In this document: piece after piece, positions 47,458 through 54,822 of the stretch
Layout of the letters: each line of letters begins with the position of its first letter
How positions within the stretch are numbered: position 1 is the first letter of the stretch
Assembly: GCA_905478775.1 (NCBI GenBank)
Contig: CAJQKB010000133.1
Location: 1-59,229, forward strand
Length of the DNA: 59,229 nt
Reading direction: 5' to 3'
Origin: an uncultured Opitutales bacterium
GTDB lineage: Bacteria > Verrucomicrobiota > Verrucomicrobiia > Opitutales > Seribacteraceae
Made by a program: the position numbers and the translations under genes
Notes under the pieces: generated by a model
Databases searched by the model: none
Told to the model about the DNA's origin: nothing
The model's input: only the letters and a program-made list of their open reading frames with translations

Positions 47458-48237
47458 ATGGCCACATTGGTTCATCCACTTGCTATCGTTGAAGAAGGAG
47501 CTCAGCTCGGTCAGGATGTGATCGTGGAAGCATTTGCATTAATTGGTAAATCCGCAGTTGTGGGAGATGGTACGATTATTCGGCATCATGCAACAGTTGA
47601 GGGTAAAGCGACATTGGGTAAGAATAATGAAGTTTATCCTTATGCATTAATTGGAGGATTAACTCATGATTTAAAGTACACCGGTGGGGAACCTGAGTTA
47701 GTGGTTGGAGATAATAATATCTTCCGTGAATATGTAACAGCCCATGTTGCTACAGGTAGTCAAGATTGTACTGTGATTGGTTCTGAAAATGTGTTTCTTG
47801 CTTACAGTCATATTGCCCACGATTGTAAAGTCGGTAACCACCTAGTAATGAGTAGTCAATCTGCCCTTGGTGGGCATGTTGAGGTAGACGATCATGTTAC
47901 TATTGGTTGGGGCGTGGGCGTACATCAATTCTGTCGATTGGGGAGGCATTGTATGATTTCCGCTTGCTCGAAACTGGTGCAGGATGTTCCTCCTTTCATG
48001 CTCGCCGATGGATCTCCGGCAGAAGTTCGCTCAATAAATAAAGTAGGGATGGAACGCTCTGGCTTTGCAAAGACTGACTTGGATGTTGCGAAGGGAGTAT
48101 TCAAAGTTCTCTACCGCGGTGATTTGAACCGAAGGCAGGCAGTTAAGCATTTGCAGAATGGATCTAATTTAGCCGAAGAAAAAATCACCCAAGAAATTAT
48201 ACAATTTACCGAGAAAAGTAATAGGGGACTTGCTTAA
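47458..48237 (+). CDS. lpxA: Acyl-ACP:UDP-N-acetylglucosamine O-acyltransferase
   Basis: First enzyme of lipid A synthesis, transferring a 3-hydroxyacyl chain to UDP-GlcNAc. Hexapeptide repeats build a left-handed beta helix through about residue 185. The catalytic base is His121 in YSHIAHDCKVG. GGLTHDLKYTGGEPELVVGD is typical, and the C-terminal helical domain completes the 259 residues. It directly follows lpxC-fabZ, so the operon covers the first two lipid A steps plus the fatty-acid dehydratase. Confidence 0.95.
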   Translation: MATLVHPLAIVEEGAQLGQDVIVEAFALIGKSAVVGDGTIIRHHATVEGKATLGKNNEVYPYALIGGLTHDLKYTGGEPELVVGDNNIFREYVTAHVATGSQDCTVIGSENVFLAYSHIAHDCKVGNHLVMSSQSALGGHVEVDDHVTIGWGVGVHQFCRLGRHCMISACSKLVQDVPPFMLADGSPAEVRSINKVGMERSGFAKTDLDVAKGVFKVLYRGDLNRRQAVKHLQNGSNLAEEKITQEIIQFTEKSNRGLA

Positions 48238-48280
48238 TATTCTCTGTTCGCCCTGCTAATTTTTTTATGGGCTAATATAA

Positions 48281-48595
48281 TCAGGAATTGTGACTAAGAC
48301 TTGCTAATTTTTGGAGGTATTCCCAGGAATAGATTCCGGTAGAATGACCATCAGAAAATAGTATTCGAATGGCGTAATTTCCGATGGTTGAGACTTTTAT
48401 AATCTTAATGTTCGGGTATTCAGTTTTTACTTGGCCACCACTAACCTGTCCAAAAATATCAGTCTCTCCTTTGTTTTCTGCACTGGGTGATTGAGTGCGC
48501 AGGAGAGGTGCCTCAATGAAGCTTTCTTCTCCGTTAGGCCATTGGAGAGCAAGAGTATTTCCAATTACATCAATCCGACTAGGGGATGAATGCAT
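48281..48595 (-). CDS. DUF971 (GBBH-like N-terminal domain) protein
   Basis: A 104-residue protein with the DUF971 pattern: NTLALQWPNGEESFIEAPLL near the N terminus and VGNYAIRI-like/FSDGHSTGIYSWEYLQKL at the C terminus. The domain occurs alone, in gamma-butyrobetaine hydroxylases and at the end of some Mrp ATPases, and has been linked to iron-sulfur biology. An Mrp gene lies 0.9 kb away on the same strand, though a ribosomal protein gene on the other strand intervenes. The acidic protein gene upstream ends one base before this start, so these two form an operon. Confidence 0.85.
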   Translation of the reverse strand: MHSSPSRIDVIGNTLALQWPNGEESFIEAPLLRTQSPSAENKGETDIFGQVSGGQVKTEYPNIKIIKVSTIGNYAIRILFSDGHSTGIYSWEYLQKLASLSHNS

Positions 48596-48596
48596 T

Positions 48597-49151
48597 TTAA
48601 ATAAAGGAGTCTAGGCTATTTCCAGCAGAAGGGGGTTCTGAGGAGTCGGAACCGCTTTGGTAGTAAGGATCGAGTACTTCATTCGAATTGGGTCTGCTAA
48701 AATCTTCGCCTCTCTCGGCTGCCTTATTAAAGTCTTCCATTTCCTGATCAATCAATTCCTGCTGTAGGTCTTTATCTTGAAGTTCACGATCCAGGCTTCT
48801 TTCATCCCAGTATCGATCATTGTGAAATTGGCTTGGTTTTGGTTCGTTGGGTAAATCAGTTGGTTTAACCACTTCCCAATCGGGATTCCTTGTGCTGTCA
48901 AGACCGGCATCGTCCACATTATCTACACTTTCAAGAGGGATGCCTGGGTGAGAGGTTTGTGTTTGTTGTTCAAGAGTTTCATCCTGTGCCAACGACCCCG
49001 AGAGATGAATTGGGTCAGGTGCTTTTGTGACTTTCTCAGAGCTTTCATTTCCAACTTCGGGGACTTCAAGAGAAGATTCATTTTCACGCCGAAGTTGCAT
49101 TTCTCGGTGTAAATTTTCAGAATTCACATGATCGCTTGATGAAGTTTCCAT
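48597..49151 (-). CDS. Acidic, probably disordered protein of unknown function
   Basis: A 184-residue protein rich in Glu, Asp, Ser, Pro and Asn with no hydrophobic core or membrane helix. The only region that looks structured is about residues 110-150 (HNDRYWDERSLDRELQDKDL), a charged helix. I do not recognise it. The start is taken at the ATG (49149-49151); a TTG two codons upstream is possible. It is followed after one base by the DUF971 gene, so it probably shares a transcript with it. Confidence 0.65.
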   Translation of the reverse strand: METSSSDHVNSENLHREMQLRRENESSLEVPEVGNESSEKVTKAPDPIHLSGSLAQDETLEQQTQTSHPGIPLESVDNVDDAGLDSTRNPDWEVVKPTDLPNEPKPSQFHNDRYWDERSLDRELQDKDLQQELIDQEMEDFNKAAERGEDFSRPNSNEVLDPYYQSGSDSSEPPSAGNSLDSFI

Positions 49152-49276
49152 TAGCAAAGGATGGTTATTCTAGGCTGAATTTGCAAATCCTAAAAATTTT
49201 TTTCAGCAATTTGTAATTCATAAACCTTAAATTTTTCATTGCCACCCTCGGTTATTTAGACATGATCTTCAACACT

Positions 49277-49447
49277 ATGGCAAGAGATACTATCATACTT
49301 GAATGCACAGTTGCACGTAAAGAGGGTAAACAACCTTCCCGATACATGGCTTCCCGTAATAAGAAGCTACAAAGCGATCCGGTTGAGAAAATGAAATACA
49401 ACCGTTTTATGCGGAAGCATACTTTGCACAAAGAAATTAAGAGCTAA
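49277..49447 (+). CDS. rpmG: 50S ribosomal protein L33 (bL33), cysteine-poor form
   Basis: A 56-residue basic protein with the bL33 pattern: MARDTIILECTVARKEG at the start and KYNRFMRKHTLHKEIK at the end. It binds 23S rRNA near the E site. The two CxxC zinc-binding pairs of C+ L33 proteins are absent (only one Cys), so this is the zinc-independent type. I chose the ATG at 49277 over an upstream one at 49262 because it gives the standard N terminus. A weak AGCTA/TAGCT hairpin and six T (49442-49470) follow the gene. Confidence 0.92.
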   Translation: MARDTIILECTVARKEGKQPSRYMASRNKKLQSDPVEKMKYNRFMRKHTLHKEIKS

Positions 49448-49473
49448 TCCTCCTCTTCTAGCTGTTTTTTCGC

Positions 49474-50538
49474 TCAGTTTAAAATCGAGAGTATTTCTTT
49501 CGCCACAATCGTAATTGCTTTGCTTGCAAAGTGATCGGGGTTAGAAACGACAATAGGAAGCCCGTGATCCCCCCCCATTCTTATTTCTTCGTGTAGGGGA
49601 ACTTCTCCAAGAAATGCAGTTGAAAGTGCTTGTGCTGTCATAGGGCCCCCTCCCTTACCAAATAGATAGGACTTCTCTTTGCTTTCTTCGTTGAGAAGAA
49701 AACTCATATTTTCAATCACTCCGAGAATGGGAACATTTACTTTTTCAAACATTCTTGCACCTCTTCGGGCAACATCTACCGCCGCTTTTTGTGGGGTAGT
49801 AATGATGACCACTCCATCGAGTGGCATCACCTGAGCGATGGAAAGTTGTGCATCTCCCGTGCCGGGAGGTAAATCGATTAAGAGTAAGTCGAGTTCTCCC
49901 CAATCTACATTAGCGGCAAATTGTTGAATTGTCTTCATTACCATGGGTCCGCGCCAGACAACGGGTGTTTCTTCATCCACGAGTAATCCCATCGACATTA
50001 CCTTAATTCCATAACTTTCGATGGGAGCAATTAAGTTATCTCCCAAAGCCTTTGGTTGTCCTGAGGCTCCAATCAGGAGTGGAATTGACGGTCCATAAAC
50101 ATCACAATCCATTAAGCCTATTTTAATTGGTGCAGAGGAGTCTTTGGATAAAATTTGTTCAATAGAGCAGGCCAAGTTGACTGCCATAGTTGATTTTCCA
50201 ACGCCGCCTTTACCGCTCGCTATTGCAACAATTTTTTTAACCCCTGGGAGTACTGCACTTTCCTTATTCTCTGCATTTGTTGATCGATCAACAGCAGGTT
50301 TCTTAACTATAATCTGAATATCTACTCCCTGTATTGACTCTTCCTGGATGAGCTTGTTTTCAATCTCGCCTTTAAGGACTTTTGGCAGGGTTGGATCCGC
50401 GGTACTGATTTCAACCTTCACAAAGGCTTGTCCATCTTCGAAACGCGTTTCCTGGATGAGACCAAAAGAGACGATATCCCTGCTAAATCCAGGATAATTA
50501 ACTTGCTTGAGAAGGTCGGTAATAAGTTGTTCGGACAT
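49474..50538 (-). CDS. Mrp/ApbC-type P-loop ATPase, iron-sulfur carrier family, lacking CxxC
   Basis: An N-terminal MIP18/DUF59 domain (about residues 1-80) is followed by a deviant-Walker ATPase domain: IASGKGGVGKSTMAVNLACS (about 105-124), DCDVYGPSIPLL and LIDLPPGTGDAQLS. These proteins act as iron-sulfur cluster carriers or assembly factors in the cytosol. After GVIENMSFLL the usual CxxC cluster ligands are missing; the segment reads NEESKEKSYLFG. I recall similar Cys-less forms in Bacteroidetes. Length is 354 residues. The DUF971 gene nearby fits the known association of the two domains. Confidence 0.92.
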   Translation of the reverse strand: MSEQLITDLLKQVNYPGFSRDIVSFGLIQETRFEDGQAFVKVEISTADPTLPKVLKGEIENKLIQEESIQGVDIQIIVKKPAVDRSTNAENKESAVLPGVKKIVAIASGKGGVGKSTMAVNLACSIEQILSKDSSAPIKIGLMDCDVYGPSIPLLIGASGQPKALGDNLIAPIESYGIKVMSMGLLVDEETPVVWRGPMVMKTIQQFAANVDWGELDLLLIDLPPGTGDAQLSIAQVMPLDGVVIITTPQKAAVDVARRGARMFEKVNVPILGVIENMSFLLNEESKEKSYLFGKGGGPMTAQALSTAFLGEVPLHEEIRMGGDHGLPIVVSNPDHFASKAITIVAKEILSILN

Positions 50539-50690
50539 AATTCAAAAGAACCTATAATGGAGTAAGTGTTTGTTCGAGTAAATGAAAAGTTATTTAAAAG
50601 TGAGCATTTATTCTTTCTCACAATCAAAATTATAGTCAAAATACTCTTTTGAACTTGCTGAGAGTAAGAATTTTATTGAATCATAGAATC

Positions 50691-51953
50691 ATGAATGTGG
50701 ATATGGATGATTGGATAAATAATTTGCGAAGAACTTCTTTTTCTTCTTTGGTAATTTTAATGTTGAGTGCGATGGTTTGCACATCTTCTTCTTTGTCTGC
50801 ACAGAGTGGAAACAAGATACTCCTTCCCGGTATCGAATCAGATCTCGCTCGGAAGCAAATAGCAGTCGATCTCGGATCGACCTCTTCCACCTTGGTTCCG
50901 CTCATCCAAAAAGCCTTTTCTTTGCATGGTGGGTTTCGGTTAAGTCATCCAAAAGAAAGTCAATACAGTATTACATTTTCGGCAAAAGGAGGGAATCAAG
51001 TTGGCATTACCATTCAGTCCGGCAGTCCTCCGAGAATAATGAAAACTTTAGCTTCAGGGGGAGATTCAATCGATGATGCTTTACTTAGAGGATGTGATAA
51101 GGTGGTAAACCTTTTATTAAAAACCCCAGGCTTTTTTGCCGGAAAAATTTCTTATTTATCCAACTTATCTGGATATAAGGAAATATTTGTTTCCAATGCG
51201 CTGATGTCTACGAGTCGACCTAATACTAATTTTAAAAAAATTACTTTTAACGCGAGTTGGGGTAATAAAGGGCAAGGCATTTTTTTTACCAGTAATCGTC
51301 AGTTGTTTAACAATATTTTTTATCTTGATTTGGAATCTCGAAAAATTCGTACAATTGCGAATTATCGTGGCAGTAATTTAAGTGCGGTACAAAACCCTAA
51401 AAACTCGCAAGTTGCATTGATTCTCTCGAGCACCGGTAACCCGGAGGTTTGGATTGCACCTAATCCTGGATCAAAGCCAAAAAGATTGACCAAGAATAAG
51501 AGTAATGAATCCGGACCTTGTTGGTCTTCGGACGGGCGCCGTATGATTGTGACATCAGATAGCCGAGGAAAACCTCAACTATATGAACTCTCTCTTTCCA
51601 CAGGTTCCCTCACTCGGATCTCAACTAATGTGAGTTCTCATTGTACCGAAGCTTCTTGGAATCCCATCGATTCCTCCAAAATTAGTTTTACAGCAGCAGT
51701 GGGGGGTGGGTTTCAAATATTTGAATACAGTTTTAATTCTAGAAAAAGTAGACAACTGACCAAAGGAGTGAGCCATGGACTACAATCGGTTTGGTTAAAT
51801 GATGGAAGGCATATTATTTATACGGAACGATCTTCTAAAGGGAAAATGCGTTTGATGATTCTTGATACCGAATTAGAGGGCGCAAAACCAAAGGCGTTAC
51901 ACGGGGCAAACTTTGGAAATTGTTCACAGGCCAGTTTTCATTATCCTAATTAA
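50691..51953 (+). CDS. TolB-like beta-propeller protein, exported
   Basis: A signal peptide (SSLVILMLSAMVCTSSSLSA) starts after a short basic N terminus. An alpha/beta N-terminal domain (about residues 35-140) and a C-terminal WD40-like/PD40 beta-propeller follow (about 150-420, with repeats such as SNESGPCWSSDGRRMIVTSD and HGLQSVWLNDGRHIIYTE). This is the TolB layout, periplasmic in Gram-negatives, where it supports outer-membrane integrity with Pal. No pal or other tol gene is adjacent, so TolB function is not proven. The ATG at 50691 was chosen over an upstream TTG. Length is 420 residues. Confidence 0.85.
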   Translation: MNVDMDDWINNLRRTSFSSLVILMLSAMVCTSSSLSAQSGNKILLPGIESDLARKQIAVDLGSTSSTLVPLIQKAFSLHGGFRLSHPKESQYSITFSAKGGNQVGITIQSGSPPRIMKTLASGGDSIDDALLRGCDKVVNLLLKTPGFFAGKISYLSNLSGYKEIFVSNALMSTSRPNTNFKKITFNASWGNKGQGIFFTSNRQLFNNIFYLDLESRKIRTIANYRGSNLSAVQNPKNSQVALILSSTGNPEVWIAPNPGSKPKRLTKNKSNESGPCWSSDGRRMIVTSDSRGKPQLYELSLSTGSLTRISTNVSSHCTEASWNPIDSSKISFTAAVGGGFQIFEYSFNSRKSRQLTKGVSHGLQSVWLNDGRHIIYTERSSKGKMRLMILDTELEGAKPKALHGANFGNCSQASFHYPN

Positions 51954-51993
51954 TTGATTGTGCCATTCTGCAGTATTGATGCTTATCTTGGAG

Positions 51994-52051
51994 AAGAGAA
52001 AGAGTGGCGAATTCTTGAAGTATTATCTATCCGCCCTGGTTTTTCTCTTTT
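51994..52051 (+). terminator. Possible terminator after the TolB-like gene
   Basis: AAGAGAAA (51994-52001) can pair with TTTCTCTT (52042-52049) and, inside it, GGCG (52006-52009) with CGCC (52032-52035). The 3' arm runs into a short T tract ending at 52051. The large interior loop makes this a weak call. Confidence 0.28.
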
Positions 52052-52154
52052 AATTGCAGCGATTGCTTGATGGAAAAGGTCACAGTATTTAAAATTATGT
52101 TTGGTAGACTAATCTCAAGCTTTATAATTGAGCACTCAATATTGCATATCTAGT

Positions 52155-53078
52155 ATGAGAAAATATATATTCTTTCTGACCCATCTGTTCATTTTTACGT
52201 TTTTCTGTACCGCTGAGAAAATCAAGGTTGAATTACAAAATGGAAGTTCAATTTCTGGGGAATTAATTAAGGAAAATGCTGATTACTGGATTGTAGACTT
52301 GGGCTTTGACTTGATTAAAATTCCAGCAAGGGAATGTTTACAAGTTACCCGCAATCTTTCTGAAGAGAGCCAGCAGGTTTCAGGAGCAGGAAATCATCTG
52401 TATAGGCAAAATCCCCGAGCTTCAGTTCAACCGTTGGGTGCGTTAGTTGAAAGACTGGGGGAAGCGGTGGTAATGATTCGAACTCCGGTCGGGTTGGGCT
52501 CTGGTTTCATTGTTCATCCGGATGGGTATGTGGTAACTAATGATCATGTGGTTGCAGGGGAGCGAATAATTTCGATCACTCGGTTTCGAAAAGGAAAAAA
52601 TGAATTAATCAAAGAAAATTATGATAATGTAAGGATCGTGGCGACTGGTGGTAACATTGATCTCGCTCTGTTGAAAATTGAGGGCCAATCCGGTCGAAAA
52701 ACTTTTCCGACCGTACCACTGGGGAATTCGAATGATCTCAAGCAGGGAGAGAGAGTATTTGCAATCGGAAGTCCACTCGGATTGGAACGCAGTGTCTCGG
52801 AGGGAATTGTAAGTTTAAGGAATCGTATTATCCAGTCTCGTCTGCATGTGCAAACAACTGCTGAAATTAGCCCGGGGAATTCAGGTGGTCCCTTATTTAA
52901 TTATCGTGGACAGGTTGTCGGGGTGAACAATATGAAAGTGGTAAGCAGTGGGGCGGAAGGACTTGGATTTTCAATTCCGGTCCGACAATTAAAGACTTTT
53001 CTGGAAAACCGTGACGCCTTTGCATTTGACCCCCGGAATCCCAATGCCGGATTCCGTTATGTTTCCCCACCTCAATGA
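52155..53078 (+). CDS. Exported trypsin-like serine protease (S1C, no PDZ)
   Basis: A DegP/HtrA-type protease domain with an intact triad: His near residue 130 (VTNDHVVAG), Asp near 170 (NIDLALLKI) and Ser near 242 (ISPGNSGGPLFN). A signal sequence (YIFFLTHLFIFTFFCTA) precedes a small beta-strand-rich N-terminal module of about 45 residues (QNGSSISGELIKENADYWIV). There is no PDZ domain, and the chain ends soon after the protease fold (307 residues). It probably processes or degrades periplasmic proteins. It is the first gene of a four-gene tandem set; the next starts seven bases after its stop. The ATG at 52155 was preferred to a TTG at 52128. Confidence 0.88.
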   Translation: MRKYIFFLTHLFIFTFFCTAEKIKVELQNGSSISGELIKENADYWIVDLGFDLIKIPARECLQVTRNLSEESQQVSGAGNHLYRQNPRASVQPLGALVERLGEAVVMIRTPVGLGSGFIVHPDGYVVTNDHVVAGERIISITRFRKGKNELIKENYDNVRIVATGGNIDLALLKIEGQSGRKTFPTVPLGNSNDLKQGERVFAIGSPLGLERSVSEGIVSLRNRIIQSRLHVQTTAEISPGNSGGPLFNYRGQVVGVNNMKVVSSGAEGLGFSIPVRQLKTFLENRDAFAFDPRNPNAGFRYVSPPQ

Positions 53079-53085
53079 TTTTATT

Positions 53086-54822
53086 ATGAATACCTCGATT
53101 CGCTCCCTTCTAATTTCTATTCACTGCGTACTTTTTTGTCTGCATTCAAAAGCGGAATCCGGACTGTTGCACATGCTTCCCGAAAATACCGTTTTTCTTT
53201 TGGAGGTGGATGACTGGAATGGATTGGGAAAATCGATTGAATCTGGTCCACTCGGAGAGTTTTCAGAATCCAAGGCATGGAAGAAAATGTGGGAATGGAC
53301 CGAGAATAAAATGCAAAGTGATTCCGCAAATAGTTCGGAAAAAGTCGGGTTTATGTTTGAGCGAATGGAGGAGTGGGTTGATTCAATGTCAGGCGGTGCA
53401 ATTCTGGCAGTGGGTAACCTCGAGAAATTATTATCCAAGGAAATCCCGGAGATGACACTGCTCGTTGAAACTGATTTCACTCAAAAAAAGTGGGAAGGCA
53501 CCTTGAAATGGATGAAAAAAGAAGTGACATCTTCGGACGGAAGTTTTTCTTGGGAAAGAGAAACAATCGCGGGTGAAGAGGTTTATTGGATTGGGCCCGA
53601 TAATGGGAAAGAAAAAAAGCAAAGCTTTGCAGTAGTTCTGATTGATCAAACTCTTGGAGTTTTCCTTGGTGGAGAAGATCATGTCAGGGATTCTCTCCTC
53701 AGAGTCACCGGGAAATCGCCGTCTGCATCTATGGAGAAAAATGATAATTACTTGGATTTATTTGATGAGATCGACCGCGGGGCAGCCCGAATGTTTATTG
53801 ATTTTGAACAACTCCAGGGATTAATTGAAGAAGCGGAATCTGTTCCGGACATGCAAATTCCGGAAAACCCCTTTGGAGTGACCACATCCAAGTTGATTTC
53901 TGCCATGGGGCTCGATTCAATGGAATGCCTTGGTATGCAAATAGAGCCGACTGACAAAAATTTAGTTCTGTCGACTGCTGCTTTTTTTAGTAAATACGAA
54001 GGAATTTTTTCTTTCGTTCAAAACGAGGAAAAAAAGGAAGCGGTTCAGTACGAGTTTTTTCCCACGCAGGCATTTACTGCCACCTCGGTTAGATACGACT
54101 TCGCACGGATTTGGCCAACAATAGAAGAAATAATTACCGGACTCAGTCCTCAACTCTTGCTCCTCGTCAATTCACAGATACAGGCATTTGAGGAAAAAGC
54201 GGGAGTGGCTTTTCGGCGTGATGTTCTGGGAACACTCGGAGACGAAGCGTTTAGCTTTTCTCTTCTGCCCGCCAAGATTGAATCGATTGAGGACTTTGGA
54301 AAGAGTAGTGATTTTTTTGGAATTTCTCTTACTGATCCAAAATTGTTTGACCGATCTTTGCGGACGATGATTGATTCAGTCGCTCCGGGTAATGATCTTT
54401 TTTCGGAGCGTGTGCATAAGGGAGTCACCATAAGGAAACTTCGTGGATTGGAAGAGAGCGGAAGTTCGCTGAGCTATGCAGTTACTGAAAAATGGTTATT
54501 GCTGGCGTTTGGACAGAACAATCAACTCAATCAAGTTATTAACCGATTGCAAGGTAAGGGAAATTCTTTATGGAAGAAAAAAGAAATCAAACAAGCAATA
54601 GTGGATTTGCCTGATGATTTGAATCAGTTAGACTTCGTCGACCTTGAAAAATTGGTAAGTTTTTTATCTTCGGTGGCTACAACTACCCTTGAATCTGAAG
54701 AAGAAATCGAACTCAAATCAAGTGATTTCCCCAGTTTTCCTTACTTCCTGCTCGCTTGGTCGAAGAATATTCAGCGGGGAATAGTAGGGAAAGGAAAATT
54801 ATATCCCAAAACTGGCCAATGA
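53086..54822 (+). CDS. Exported protein of unknown function, DUF3352-like
   Basis: A 578-residue protein with a signal peptide (IRSLLISIHCVLFCLHSKAE). The layout resembles DUF3352-type secreted proteins of Planctomycetes and Verrucomicrobia: an opening LLHMLPENTVFLLEVDDWNG segment, paired alpha/beta modules with helices and edge strands (VVLIDQTLGVFLGGEDHV), and a second copy in the C-terminal half (YAVTEKWLLLAFGQNNQLNQ). The match is by memory and pattern only. No catalytic motif is seen. It lies seven bases after the protease gene, and its stop overlaps the next start as ATGA. An upstream ATG inside the protease gene was rejected. Confidence 0.75.
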   Translation: MNTSIRSLLISIHCVLFCLHSKAESGLLHMLPENTVFLLEVDDWNGLGKSIESGPLGEFSESKAWKKMWEWTENKMQSDSANSSEKVGFMFERMEEWVDSMSGGAILAVGNLEKLLSKEIPEMTLLVETDFTQKKWEGTLKWMKKEVTSSDGSFSWERETIAGEEVYWIGPDNGKEKKQSFAVVLIDQTLGVFLGGEDHVRDSLLRVTGKSPSASMEKNDNYLDLFDEIDRGAARMFIDFEQLQGLIEEAESVPDMQIPENPFGVTTSKLISAMGLDSMECLGMQIEPTDKNLVLSTAAFFSKYEGIFSFVQNEEKKEAVQYEFFPTQAFTATSVRYDFARIWPTIEEIITGLSPQLLLLVNSQIQAFEEKAGVAFRRDVLGTLGDEAFSFSLLPAKIESIEDFGKSSDFFGISLTDPKLFDRSLRTMIDSVAPGNDLFSERVHKGVTIRKLRGLEESGSSLSYAVTEKWLLLAFGQNNQLNQVINRLQGKGNSLWKKKEIKQAIVDLPDDLNQLDFVDLEKLVSFLSSVATTTLESEEEIELKSSDFPSFPYFLLAWSKNIQRGIVGKGKLYPKTGQ

